Shown here: positions 34,736-45,472 of the stretch, piece by piece
How the letters are laid out: every line of letters starts with the position of its first letter
Numbering within the stretch: the first letter of the stretch is position 1
Source: Palaeococcus pacificus DY20341
GTDB lineage: Archaea > Methanobacteriota_B > Thermococci > Thermococcales > Thermococcaceae
Assembly: GCF_000725425.1 (NCBI RefSeq)
Contig: NZ_CP006019.1
Location: 1-64,000, forward strand
DNA: 64,000 nt
Direction: 5' to 3'
Position numbers and translations under genes: made by a program
The notes under the pieces: model-generated
The model's input: only the letters and a program-made list of their open reading frames with translations
Databases searched by the model: none
What the model was told of the DNA's origin: nothing

Positions 34736-35497
34736 ATGATAAATGAAGGAGATAAGGTGCTTTTAGTTGATCCAAGGGGAAAGAGATACCTCTTAACTGT
34801 GAGAGATGAGGAATTCCACACTGATTTGGGAATACTTAAGCTCGGTGAGCTAATTGGGATGGAGTTTGGACAGAGCATAAAGACCCATAAAGAAAAAGAG
34901 TTTAAGGTTTTAAAGCCGAGTATAGTGGATTTTCTTGCTAAAATGAAGCGTGGTCCTCAAACAATTCACCCAAAGGATGCTGCACAAATAGTTGCGCACG
35001 CAGGGATTTCTCCCGGCGATTTTATTATTGAAGCTGGTGTTGGAAGTGGAGCTTTGACAATATTTCTAGCCAACATTGTTGGAAAAGAAGGAAAAATTGT
35101 AAGCTATGAAGTAAGGGAAGACTTTGCGAAGCTCGCTTGGAGGAATATAGTGTGGGCTGGCTTTGATGATAGGGTTGAGATAAAGCTGAAGAACATCTAT
35201 GACGGCATAGATGAGGAAAATGTCAGCCACATAATCTTAGATTTGCCTCAGCCTGAAAATGTTTTAGAGCATGCTATTAAAGCTCTAAAGCCTGGAGGAT
35301 TTTTCGTTGCATACACTCCCTGTGCAAACCAAGTAATCCGCTTTTACGCTAAGCTTAAGGAGTATAAAGGGCACTTTTCAAGGCCAAAGACTATAGAATG
35401 CTTGGTTAGAGAGCAGGAAGTTAAGGAAAATTGCTTTAGACCAAGCACGAGAATGCTTGCACATACTGGCTATTTAACATTTATGAGAAAACTCTGA
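34736..35497 (+). CDS. trmI: tRNA (adenine-57/58-N1)-methyltransferase TrmI
   Basis: The 253-residue enzyme is very like Pyrococcus abyssi TrmI, which makes m1A at tRNA positions 57 and 58 (established knowledge). It has the N-terminal beta domain (GDKVLLVDPRGKRYLLTV), the GPQTIHPKDAAQIV motif, SAM motif EAGVGSGALT and catalytic ILDLPQPENV. GTG 34727 and ATG 34730 are also in frame, but CGGTGATG best serves ATG 34736 (MINEGDKV). Confidence 0.94.
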   Translation: MINEGDKVLLVDPRGKRYLLTVRDEEFHTDLGILKLGELIGMEFGQSIKTHKEKEFKVLKPSIVDFLAKMKRGPQTIHPKDAAQIVAHAGISPGDFIIEAGVGSGALTIFLANIVGKEGKIVSYEVREDFAKLAWRNIVWAGFDDRVEIKLKNIYDGIDEENVSHIILDLPQPENVLEHAIKALKPGGFFVAYTPCANQVIRFYAKLKEYKGHFSRPKTIECLVREQEVKENCFRPSTRMLAHTGYLTFMRKL

Positions 35498-35633
35498 GTA
35501 ATTTCATCCTTTTTGTCACTTTTTTGAGTCCAATCCAGTCTTCAGCGTATTTTATAATTTGCTGGGATTGCTTTAATTCTCAGTTGTATTCGCCCAATAT
35601 TTTTCAATGTTTTTAACCTTTGGTTTACAATAC

Positions 35634-35684
35634 TTTTATAAACACAAAATGTTCTAAACGAAAATAGATGTTCAAATTCGAACA
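35634..35684 (+). promoter_or_regulatory. nfn/sud promoter with SurR-like site and inverted repeat
   Basis: TTTTATAAA at 35634-35642 is a TATA box; transcription should start near 35665. GTTCTAAAC at 35651-35659 fits the GTTn3AAC core reported for the redox regulator SurR in Pyrococcus. TGTTC at 35669-35673 and GAACA at 35680-35684 form an inverted repeat just downstream. Control by SurR is inferred. Confidence 0.55.
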
Positions 35685-35704
35685 CATGTACGGAGGTGTT
35701 CATT

Positions 35705-38016
<2,312 letters not shown>

Positions 38017-38137
38017 CCCTCTTTTTCTTTAACTTTTGAAGTGCTTTTTAAACCACCTAAAAGTTAGCTTCTGAGGCAGAAGTAGGTGCTTTCACAAAAG
38101 TTTATCAACTTTTTTGAGAATGGAATATAGGCGATGA

Positions 38138-38272
38138 AGAGCTCTAGGGTATCTGAGAGATGATGAAGGTCAGGAGCTGAGCCATCAGAAATGCGTTATT
38201 TTCGGTTCTTTTGAGTATATATTGACTGGTTTAAATAGATCAGGAAAATCAACAACATTAGTACGGTTATGA
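38138..38272 (+). pseudogene. Fragment of a P-loop ATPase gene
   Basis: Bounded by TGA codons at 38135 and 38270, this 44-codon frame reads through LRDDEGQELSHQKCVIFGSF to LTGLNRSGKSTTLVRL, a Walker A motif in its typical beta-strand/helix setting. There is no start codon with a ribosome site and no downstream Walker B, so it looks like the relic of an AAA or ABC-type ATPase. The match is by motif only. Confidence 0.5.
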
Positions 38273-38331
38273 GATGAGAAAAGCTTTCTAGGGGTGTCAT
38301 GTTTAGGGAAAGCTGTGTATGAAGCATAAGG

Positions 38332-38363
38332 TTTATATAGATATTTGAGCAATTGTTCAAATA
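38332..38363 (+). promoter_or_regulatory. TATA box and 22 bp palindromic operator
   Basis: TTTATATA at 38332-38339 is followed at once by a palindrome at 38342-38363 with a single mismatched pair; its core is TTTGAGCAATTGTTCAAA. Such sites resemble ArsR/SmtB-type operators. Placed between TATA and the expected start site, it should repress the methyltransferase gene at 38390 when bound. Confidence 0.6.
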
Positions 38364-38389
38364 AGCAATAATGATTTGGGGGGATTATT

Positions 38390-38953
38390 GTGTTGTTCTA
38401 CATTGGTTTGGGGATTGTTGTGCTCTTGAGCATCTACTGTTGGTTTGGGATAAAGAAAGCTTATGAAAAAGGAAAGACTTTGCCTCTTCGTGTTTCAATT
38501 GCGATATGGATATCGGACACGGTTCACTTCCTATTAGTGCTCTCAGCATCGAGACAAGGCATTTGGCCATTATCCATTAACAAGACAGTCGCTTTGGTGA
38601 TTGGGGTGGTCATGGGTGGCGTTGGACTTTTCATAATGCTGGTGGGAATGCTTGAATTTCACTCATTCAAGAAGATGTCGGGAATGGACACTTCAAAGCT
38701 CATAATCACTGGAATCTACAGGTACAGCAGAAATCCGCAGTATACTGGATGGTTTTTAGCGCTCTTGGGGATATCAATTGCAGGACGCTCACTCCTCGCA
38801 CTTTTGCTCACGATAGCACTTATTATCGGGATTCACTTGTATAACGTTAAGCTTGAGGAGCCGTATCTTGAGCGTATCTTCGGTGAGGAGTATTTGAAAT
38901 ACAAAGAGAGCACCTCGAGGTATTTTGGAATACCCACAAGAAGGAATAAATGA
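38390..38953 (+). CDS. Isoprenylcysteine carboxyl methyltransferase-like (ICMT/PEMT) membrane protein
   Basis: The 187-residue protein has about five membrane helices and the ICMT-family SAM-binding signature: GIYRYSRNPQYTGWFL followed by EEPYLERIFGEEYLKYKESTSRYFGIP. Archaeal members may methylate isoprenoid or phospholipid groups; the substrate is unknown. The start is GTG at 38390 after GGGGGGA. It heads a run of three rightward genes (ICMT-like, SAM methyltransferase, bicupin) and has a strong candidate operator. A second ICMT-like gene nearby is broken (40465-40776). Confidence 0.85.
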   Translation: MLFYIGLGIVVLLSIYCWFGIKKAYEKGKTLPLRVSIAIWISDTVHFLLVLSASRQGIWPLSINKTVALVIGVVMGGVGLFIMLVGMLEFHSFKKMSGMDTSKLIITGIYRYSRNPQYTGWFLALLGISIAGRSLLALLLTIALIIGIHLYNVKLEEPYLERIFGEEYLKYKESTSRYFGIPTRRNK

Positions 38954-39014
38954 ACACAGATGCTTGAGACAAGTTATAAATAATTTAAAATACAAACTAC
39001 AAAAGGCGAATAAA

Positions 39015-39698
39015 ATGGATTCCAAAGATCATGAAGTGTCACGGGTATATAGAACCAAGGCTCAGGCAAAAAAAGCCTACGACAGGATAAGCCGATTTTA
39101 CGATTATTTTGCAGGAGTTTTTGAGAAAAAATATAGAAATAGAGCGTTGGAGTTGCTGGGCATTAAAAAAGGAGAAATTGTGTTAGAGATTGGCTTTGGA
39201 ACAGGACACTGTTTGAAGAAAATGGCTGAACTGGTGGGTGAAGAGGGAAAGGTTTACGGTATTGACATTTCTTCTGGGATGCTGGAAGTTAGTAAAAAGA
39301 GGCTTGAAAAAGCTGGGCTGTTGGATAGAGTCGAGCTGTACTGTGGAGATGCCTCAAAATTGCCCTATGAGGATAATAAATTTGATGCTGTTTTCATGAG
39401 CTTCACCCTTGAACTCTTTGACACACCGGAAATTCCGAAAGTTCTTAATGAAATTAAAAGGGTCTTAAAACCCGGTGGAAGGCTTGGAATTGTCAGCATG
39501 TCAAAAGAAGGTGGGAATGTTTTGCTGAGGCTTTATGAGTGGCTCCATGAAAAGCTTCCCCAATATGTTGACTGCAGACCTATCTATGTTGAACAATCAA
39601 TAAGAGAGTCCGGATTCGAAATAAAGTACAAAGAAGAAGTGAAATTATTTGGGCTGCCGGGAGAGATCGTTATTGCTGTAAAGCTGCCTAAACCGTAA
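39015..39698 (+). CDS. Class I SAM-dependent methyltransferase (UbiE/MenG-like)
   Basis: The 227-residue enzyme begins with AYDRISRFYDYFAGVFEKKYR, a UbiE-like cap, then motif I VLEIGFGTGHCLKKM, VYGIDISSGML, GDASKLPYEDNKFDAVF and LKPGGRLGIVSM. Members methylate quinones, lipids or small molecules; Thermococcales lack classical quinones, so another isoprenoid substrate is possible. No good ribosome site precedes ATG 39015, but TTATAAATA upstream near 38975 suggests its own near-leaderless promoter. It lies 61 bases after the ICMT-like gene. Confidence 0.82.
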   Translation: MDSKDHEVSRVYRTKAQAKKAYDRISRFYDYFAGVFEKKYRNRALELLGIKKGEIVLEIGFGTGHCLKKMAELVGEEGKVYGIDISSGMLEVSKKRLEKAGLLDRVELYCGDASKLPYEDNKFDAVFMSFTLELFDTPEIPKVLNEIKRVLKPGGRLGIVSMSKEGGNVLLRLYEWLHEKLPQYVDCRPIYVEQSIRESGFEIKYKEEVKLFGLPGEIVIAVKLPKP

Positions 39699-39775
39699 AG
39701 GGGCAAACAAATGAATGACACAAATACAACAATGTTATATACTCTTTGAGCCAACAAAAAACAGGAGGGGTAAAA

Positions 39776-40459
39776 ATGCCAAAAGAGAGCTTCTTTCCGG
39801 ATATAATTACAAATCTGCCAAAAGCGGATATTCCAATTGAAGGATTGCATGCGTACCTTTTTCAAGGTGAAAACCAACAAATCCTTTTTATGAGCTTTGA
39901 AAAGGATGTAGAAATTCCAGAACATTCGCATGAGGCACAGTGGGGCGTCATTTTGGATGGTGAAATCGAATTAACCATAGATGGCAGGAAATACATTTTC
40001 AAAAAAGGCGACACATATTTTATTCCCAAAGGCGTCAAGCACAGTGCGAAGATTAAGAAAGGCTACAAGGATATAACATTGTTCAACCAAAAGGATAGAT
40101 ATAAGGCAAAGGGGACTACACAACCGAGAGCGCTATATGGAAAGATAGTAAAAAAGCAGGATGCAAAAAAGAGGGAGTTTAAAGGAGTTTTGTTCGATGT
40201 GTTGGCTGTTGGTGAAAAATCGATGATTACAAAGATGCACTATAAGGCCGGCGACCACGTGCCATTTCACAGCCACCCTAATGAACAAAGCGGATATGTT
40301 GTTTCTGGAAGGATTCGATTGAGATTTGGTGAATATGATGAAATTCTCGAAGCGGGGGATAGCTATTCAATACCAGTGGGCATGGAGCATAGCGTTGACG
40401 CACTGGAAGACTCTGTAGTAATAGATTTCTTTGTTCCTCCTAGAGAGGACTATCTATGA
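39776..40459 (+). CDS. Two-domain cupin (bicupin) protein
   Basis: The 227-residue protein holds two cupin barrels. The first shows EHSHEAQWGVILDGEIELTI and GDTYFIPKGVKHSA (about 45-95); the second shows HVPFHSHPNEQSGYVVSG and GDSYSIPVGMEHSV (about 160-210). Each has the His/Glu metal set. Cupins can be isomerases, dioxygenases or sensors; no specific activity is indicated. GGAGGGG seven bases upstream selects ATG 39776. It follows the methyltransferase gene by 77 bases and may belong to the same module. Confidence 0.88.
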   Translation: MPKESFFPDIITNLPKADIPIEGLHAYLFQGENQQILFMSFEKDVEIPEHSHEAQWGVILDGEIELTIDGRKYIFKKGDTYFIPKGVKHSAKIKKGYKDITLFNQKDRYKAKGTTQPRALYGKIVKKQDAKKREFKGVLFDVLAVGEKSMITKMHYKAGDHVPFHSHPNEQSGYVVSGRIRLRFGEYDEILEAGDSYSIPVGMEHSVDALEDSVVIDFFVPPREDYL

Positions 40460-40464
40460 AGTAA

Positions 40465-40776
40465 CTGCTGTTTTTTATTATTCCAGCGTCTTTAATCTTT
40501 TTCTCTGGCTTAGCTGTTACTTTTGGGATTTTATGGAGATTAGGGAGCTATCACTTTAGTTTAATGAATGTCATTGGATTACTCCTCTTTTCATCAGGTG
40601 TTCTCATGCGTAGAGCTGCTAAAAGAACCTTAGGAAAATATTATTTTCACGGACTTAAAACCACTCAAAAGCACAAGCATAAACACATTCGTCATTCAAT
40701 ATAAATTGAAAAGTTTGGGGAGCAATACATAGAGTACATGAAGAAAACCAAAAAATTAGTTCCTTACCTATACTAA
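40465..40776 (+). pseudogene. Broken ICMT-like methyltransferase gene
   Basis: Right after the bicupin stop an in-frame stop (40462-40464) is followed by LLFFIIPASLIFFSGLAVTF, two membrane helices and GKYYFHGLKTTQKHKHKHIR, ending in TAA at 40702. The C-terminal piece FGEQYIEYMKKTKKLVPYLY resumes in another frame at 40711-40776. Order and motifs are those of isoprenylcysteine methyltransferases, with the SAM-binding middle (RHPMY...EE) deleted and no start codon. It is a degraded gene, not the same sequence as 38390-38953. Confidence 0.75.
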
Positions 40777-40798
40777 GTGAATGGGGAAAGAAAGAAGC

Positions 40799-41203
40799 TC
40801 AAAGGCTCTCCAAATATTTGACGTAAGCTTCTGCATCCATTAATTCTCCGAGTTCCTCTTCAAGGTTTTCTGGCTTAATCTTTGCAATCCATGCTTCGTA
40901 TGGCTCTTCGTTAATTTTTTCTGGAGCATCTTCAAGTTCTTCGTTAACTTCGACTATTTCACCGCTTATTGGAGCATAAACTTCGCTAACGGCCTTAACG
41001 CTCTCGACTTCGCACAACGTGTCGCCCTTTTCAACAGTTGCACCGACTTCTGGGAGCTCAACATAGGCCAAATCGCCGAGCTCCTTTTGGGCATAGTCGC
41101 TAATTCCAACCAAAACTGTACCATCATCCATGACTTGGACCCACTCGTGGTCCTTGGTGTAGTAAAGCCCTTCCTTAACTTGATATTCTCCGACTTCGAT
41201 CAT
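40799..41203 (-). CDS. gcvH: Glycine cleavage system H protein
   Basis: The 134-residue H protein carries the lipoyl arm on the lysine in [13 protein letters not shown]. It has the family start [20 protein letters not shown]. It shuttles the methylamine and hydrogen between the P, T and L proteins. GGTGG before ATG 41203 supports the start. gcvT lies 1 kb away on the same strand, separated by a transporter gene; gcvPA/PB are not in the window. Confidence 0.95.
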   Translation of the reverse strand: MIEVGEYQVKEGLYYTKDHEWVQVMDDGTVLVGISDYAQKELGDLAYVELPEVGATVEKGDTLCEVESVKAVSEVYAPISGEIVEVNEELEDAPEKINEEPYEAWIAKIKPENLEEELGELMDAEAYVKYLESL

Positions 41204-41309
41204 GAGAACCACCGATTGTTTTACGAATGAAAAACATTTAAACCTTGCGGCCGCATTTGGACAAAATTCGACGGCAAATGTTTTAAGCTCTGCTGAACAT
41301 CTCTCACTC

Positions 41310-42170
41310 ATGGAAAGACAAAAGCTCGCCTACGCTTACGCACTCTTAGCAGTGTTCATGTGGTCAACAGTCGCTTCGGCCTTTAAGCTCTCTCTTAAAT
41401 ACTTCAACTATTTGAACCTCCTTTTCTATGCTTCACTAACCTCTCTAATTGTCCTCTTTTCTGTTTTGCTCTATCAAGGTAAGCTCTCTATGTTAAGCTC
41501 ATCGAGTATAAGGAACTCTGCTTTTTTGGGCTTGATAAATCCCTTCCTTTATTACATGATTCTCTTCAAAGCCTACTCGCTCCTTCCCGCCCAAGAGGCT
41601 CAGGCCTTAAACTACACGTGGCCCATAATGCTCGCACTCCTCTCAATTCCATTCCTCAAGCAAAAAATCGGCCTCAAAAGAATTTTGGGAGTTTTTATGA
41701 GTTTCTTTGGTGTTTTAATAATCGCAACTAGAGGTGACTTACTTTCCTTGAACTTTAGAAGTCCCCTTGGAACTCTTTTAGGCCTTGGGAGTGCAATAAT
41801 CTGGGCATCCTACTGGATACTCAACCTAAAGGATGAGCGCGACGATGTCGTGAGGCTCTTTCTAAACTTCGCATTTGGCTTTATATACATCGCTCTCTTC
41901 ATTCTCCTCTTTGGAGAACTTCAATTCGGCATCAAAGGCTTAGTGGGTAGCATCTACGTAGGCCTCTTTGAGATGGGTATAACTTTCTTAGTGTGGCACA
42001 AAGCGTTAAGTCTCTCAGAAACAACGGCCCAAGTGGCTAACCTGATCTATTTGACACCTTTCTTATCCCTAATTCTCATACATTTCATTGTTGGGGAAGA
42101 GATACTCGCATCAACGCTTTTAGGATTGGTCTTTATTGTAGGAGGAATAATAATGGGGAGAAAAGGATAG
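41310..42170 (+). CDS. EamA/DMT-family transporter
   Basis: The 286-residue protein has ten membrane helices in two EamA repeats ([39 protein letters not shown]) with the late [20 protein letters not shown] motif. DMT transporters export amino acids or other metabolites. It is divergent from gcvH and placed between gcvH and gcvT, so amino-acid export is a fair guess but not shown. The start ATG at 41310 has no clear ribosome site. Confidence 0.88.
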   Translation: MERQKLAYAYALLAVFMWSTVASAFKLSLKYFNYLNLLFYASLTSLIVLFSVLLYQGKLSMLSSSSIRNSAFLGLINPFLYYMILFKAYSLLPAQEAQALNYTWPIMLALLSIPFLKQKIGLKRILGVFMSFFGVLIIATRGDLLSLNFRSPLGTLLGLGSAIIWASYWILNLKDERDDVVRLFLNFAFGFIYIALFILLFGELQFGIKGLVGSIYVGLFEMGITFLVWHKALSLSETTAQVANLIYLTPFLSLILIHFIVGEEILASTLLGLVFIVGGIIMGRKG

Positions 42171-42185
42171 AAAGCAAATGTCGCT

Positions 42186-43379
42186 TCACTCCTCTCTAAA
42201 TGCTCCGTACTTCTTGGGGTCATAGAATGGTGGAGCCACTGTTACGGCCTTCTTCATCTTGCCTCTAATCTCTACTTCGAGCTCAACGCCAGGTTGAGCA
42301 AATTCTGGCTTGACGAAGGCTATTCCAATACCTATACCGAGGAGTGGTGAAGATGTACCGCTCGTTACCTCACCTATGAGCTCGCCATCCTTGTAAACCT
42401 TGTAGCCTTCTCTAGGAACACCCTTGTCAATCATCTTGATGTGAACGGCCTTCCTTGGAAGTCCTCTCTCCCTCTGCTTTAAGAGAGCGTCCTTTCCAAT
42501 GAACTCCTTGTCCCAGAAGATGGCAAAGTCGAGGTTGGCTTGGAGTGGGGTTACCTCATCAACGTCCGTGCTGAGGAGCTGGAGCTCTTTCGTCTCGTTG
42601 CCGTAGAGTGTGTAACCTGCTTCAAGCCTCAAGGTATCTCTCGCACCTAAGCCAGCTGGCTTTATGCCGTACTTCTCTCCGGCCTCGAGGATTTTGTTCC
42701 ATACATACAAAGCTTTCTCTGGCTTTCCGCGCTTGCTCTCGTCTGGGTGGTATGGGTTGGCATCTTCGAAGTAAACTTCCCATCCGTTCTCGCCAGTGTA
42801 GCCGCTTCTTGAGAGGAGCATCTTTATTCCATCGAGCTCAACTTCCTTAGCTTGGAACCACCATAAATCATTGATATCGATGCCGAAGAGGTCTTTAGCC
42901 AAATCCCTCGCCTTTGGACCTTGAATTGAGAACATGACGTAGTCATAAGTTTTGTTTTCAATCTCGAGGTCGAGCTCAGTGTATTGCTCAATTGCCCTCT
43001 TGATTGAGATGAACCAAGCGTAGAGCTTTTCAAATGCATCGCTGTCGCACACCATCATGTAAGTATCGTTGCCCATGTTGAAGACGAGTGTCTCATCCTT
43101 CACAGCACCCCTCTCGTTCAAAACGAGCGTGTAGGTTCCGCTTATTGCTGGGGGCCTTGAGATGTCATTGGTTGTGACGTATTGGAGGAACTTTAAGGCA
43201 TCTTTACCTCTAAAGAAGATTTCACCCATGTGTGAAACATCGAAGATTCCAACGCCGTTTCTTACCGCGAGGTGCTCTTCCTTTATGCTTGAGTACCAAA
43301 TTGGCATCTCCCAGCCAGCGAACTCTTCAACTTTTTTTGCATTCTCTTTGTGCCAGTCAAAAATGTGGACCCTCTTCAT
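42186..43379 (-). CDS. gcvT: Glycine cleavage system T protein (aminomethyltransferase)
   Basis: The 397-residue protein transfers the methylene from the H protein arm to tetrahydropterin or folate and releases ammonia. It starts with [23 protein letters not shown] and has [39 protein letters not shown] and the C-terminal beta barrel ([21 protein letters not shown]). GCGGTGA precedes ATG 43379. It is divergent from nucS. Confidence 0.95.
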   Translation of the reverse strand: MKRVHIFDWHKENAKKVEEFAGWEMPIWYSSIKEEHLAVRNGVGIFDVSHMGEIFFRGKDALKFLQYVTTNDISRPPAISGTYTLVLNERGAVKDETLVFNMGNDTYMMVCDSDAFEKLYAWFISIKRAIEQYTELDLEIENKTYDYVMFSIQGPKARDLAKDLFGIDINDLWWFQAKEVELDGIKMLLSRSGYTGENGWEVYFEDANPYHPDESKRGKPEKALYVWNKILEAGEKYGIKPAGLGARDTLRLEAGYTLYGNETKELQLLSTDVDEVTPLQANLDFAIFWDKEFIGKDALLKQRERGLPRKAVHIKMIDKGVPREGYKVYKDGELIGEVTSGTSSPLLGIGIGIAFVKPEFAQPGVELEVEIRGKMKKAVTVAPPFYDPKKYGAFREE

Positions 43380-43461
43380 AGTATCACCGCTATAAAATGT
43401 TTCGATGAAGATATAAACCTTCGCCCGCTAAGCTTATTAAGCCTCCATGGGAGTAGCTCTC

Positions 43462-44217
43462 ATGAAGGTCAAATCTAAGGAGAATCCAAGCGTTGAAGAA
43501 GTTGTTGAGATTTTGAGCGAGGGGCTCTCAAATGAGGCTATTATAACCCTCTTCGCCCACTGTAGTGTCTTCTATGATGGACGTGCTAAGAGCGAGCTTG
43601 GGGCGGGGGATAGAGTTATCATGATCAAACCAGACGGTACTTTTCTAATTCACCAAAAGGAGAAAAGAGTTCCTGTCAACTGGCAGCCGCCGGGGAGTAT
43701 TGTGAGCTTTCAAATTGAGGAAGGGAAGATAAAGCTGCGGAGCGTTAGAAGAAAACCAAAGGAAATCTTGGAAGTTGAGCTTTTGAAAGTTTACCTAATC
43801 TCATACTTCCAAGCCGAGGATTACGAAGCGCTTAATTTGATGGGGAGCGAGGCGGAGATGGCTGATCTAATCCTCCAAAACCCCAGCATAATTGAAGAAG
43901 GATTTAAGGCACTCCAAAAGGAGAAGCCAATAAAACACGGCATAATAGATATCTACGGCGTTGACAGAGATGGAAACATCGTTGTTTTAGAGCTCAAGCG
44001 CAGGAGAGCAGATTTGCATGCGGTAAGCCAGCTCAAGCGCTACGTCGATGCCTTAAAAGAAGAGCACGGGAGTGTTAGAGGAATTTTAGTCGCGCCATCT
44101 CTAACTTCTGGCGCAGAGAAGCTCTTGAAGGATTTAGGCTTGGAATTCAAAAAGCTAAACCCTCCAAAGCGCGAAAAAGCTCGAAAGGGAAAGCAGAAAA
44201 CACTCGACATGTTGTAG
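43462..44217 (+). CDS. nucS: Mismatch-specific endonuclease NucS/EndoMS
   Basis: The 251-residue RecB-like nuclease cuts both strands at DNA mismatches. Visible marks are the N-terminal DNA-binding domain (FYDGRAKSELGAGDRVIMIKP, VNWQPPGSIV) and the catalytic motif GIIDIYGVDRDGNIVVLELKR with D, E and K. A C-terminal tail KQKTLDML can bind PCNA. ATG 43462 (MKVKSKENP) aligns with known family starts; ATG 43447 would add five residues. Its stop touches the convergent DUF473 gene. Confidence 0.93.
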   Translation: MKVKSKENPSVEEVVEILSEGLSNEAIITLFAHCSVFYDGRAKSELGAGDRVIMIKPDGTFLIHQKEKRVPVNWQPPGSIVSFQIEEGKIKLRSVRRKPKEILEVELLKVYLISYFQAEDYEALNLMGSEAEMADLILQNPSIIEEGFKALQKEKPIKHGIIDIYGVDRDGNIVVLELKRRRADLHAVSQLKRYVDALKEEHGSVRGILVAPSLTSGAEKLLKDLGLEFKKLNPPKREKARKGKQKTLDML

Positions 44218-44598
44218 CTAGCCCATAGCCATCTCGTGGGGCATCATCTCTCTTACCTTGGCCTTTAGAACTCCTCCCTCTTCACCTACTTCCAAAACCT
44301 TTCCCAAACCTATGAGCCTCAGCTGAATTCTGCACACCATTTGCTCCCTCTCGTCGCTCTCTTCCCAGAGGATTTTTTGCTCCATGCGCTCCATCCTTAA
44401 AATTTCAGCTATTACCCCTTCCGTGCTTCGTGTAATATCTTGGAACGTCTCGTAGGTTAGGAAAACTTTGCGCCCCTCTTGGAGTTTTTCAAGGGCTCCA
44501 ATGTTTCTTGCATTTCTTATCTCCAACGTCCTATATGGGTTTCTTAAGAGGGAGTCCAGAGCTCTGCGTGAAATTCCGACGAGGACAATAAGCTCCAT
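44218..44598 (-). CDS. DUF473-family protein
   Basis: The 126-residue protein fits archaeal DUF473: LVGISRRALDSLLRNPYRTLEIRNARN, then KVFLTYETFQDITRSTEGVIAEI. No catalytic motif is known. GAGGTGAG precedes ATG 44598. It follows the PAC2-family gene by nine bases and is probably co-transcribed with it; the partnership hints at a role near the proteasome, which is inference. Confidence 0.78.
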   Translation of the reverse strand: MELIVLVGISRRALDSLLRNPYRTLEIRNARNIGALEKLQEGRKVFLTYETFQDITRSTEGVIAEILRMERMEQKILWEESDEREQMVCRIQLRLIGLGKVLEVGEEGGVLKAKVREMMPHEMAMG

Positions 44599-44607
44599 TC
44601 TCTCACC

Positions 44608-45330
44608 TCACAAATAGACGCTTTCATACTCTTTCTCGGCTCTCCTCCTCGCTTTCTCCATCTGCTCGTGCATTCTCCTAAGTTGCTCCTCAATCATCTG
44701 GGCTTCTTTTAAAAGGGGCTCTGTCGAAACTTCAATGGGTATGAGCTTTTTGATGATTTCAATGACATTTGCAGCTGCTCTCGGGTCGGGCCTATCTCCA
44801 AAAGTCTCTCCAAGAAGGACGTAGCTCTTTAACCCTTCTTTGCTCGCTTCCCAAAGAAGTTTTCCACTCATTCCGGTTATAGAGCCGTAGTTGAGTATTT
44901 TAACTCCCAGCTCTTCAAGTTCTTTGTTCTCTTCCTCGCTCCCTCCAACACCCCAAACGTTCATATCCTCTTTGAAAACTCCTATCCCCATGCCTCCGAG
45001 AGAGATAACTTTCTGGGCGCCGGTTTCTTTGAGGTATCCCACTATTTCTCTCGCTATTTCATTAACAAGTGTTGGTGGCGTGTATATATCAGCGATGGCC
45101 AGGATAATGTTGTCTTTTCCATAGAACCTCAGGGGTGGATTTGGCTTCCCTTCGAGGACTAAAGTTAGAGGAGGTATGAAAGGACTCTCAATGTAGCCTA
45201 TCATCTTCATATCAAGCTCTTTTGCTAAAAAATTAGCCGCTATGTGCCCAACTAATCCAATTCCAGGATAACCTTCTATGAAGAGGGGATTGTCAATTTT
45301 TGGGAGAATCAGCTCGACGGGCTTTTCCAT
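44608..45330 (-). CDS. PAC2-family protein, archaeal proteasome-assembly-chaperone homologue
   Basis: The 240-residue protein has the PAC2 fold signature LFIEGYPGIGLVGHIAANFL and VISLGGMGIGVF. The last three residues VYL match the HbYX (hydrophobic-Tyr-X) motif by which activators dock on the 20S proteasome. Pyrococcus PbaA and PbaB belong to this family; similarity to PbaA is likely, but I cannot separate the paralogues. A coiled tail rich in Glu/Arg (residues about 205-235) precedes the motif. Confidence 0.82.
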   Translation of the reverse strand: MEKPVELILPKIDNPLFIEGYPGIGLVGHIAANFLAKELDMKMIGYIESPFIPPLTLVLEGKPNPPLRFYGKDNIILAIADIYTPPTLVNEIAREIVGYLKETGAQKVISLGGMGIGVFKEDMNVWGVGGSEEENKELEELGVKILNYGSITGMSGKLLWEASKEGLKSYVLLGETFGDRPDPRAAANVIEIIKKLIPIEVSTEPLLKEAQMIEEQLRRMHEQMEKARRRAEKEYESVYL

Positions 45331-45472
45331 GGGATCACCCTAGAATAAATTAGTTTTCATGACTATTAAACTTTATTTCCTGCTCTGGAACATGTGGACT
45401 CTTTTCAGTTGATTTGCTATCTTAGGATAACCTTAAATAAACCAACTCTAAGAAATTAACAAGGTGATGTCA

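Larger units (their letters stand above)
38017..38389. other. Intergene with gene fossil and regulated promoter
   Basis: This 373 bp region follows sudA. It holds a short reading frame with an intact-looking Walker A motif but no gene around it (38138-38272) and the promoter/operator of the next gene (38332-38363). Nothing else is recognised. Confidence 0.6.

Noticed and set aside
38155-38178. ATGATGA followed by CTGA, like a C/D-box RNA
   Set aside because: Only one box pair with a 10-base guide, and no C'/D' pair. The same DNA reads better as part of a P-loop coding relic.
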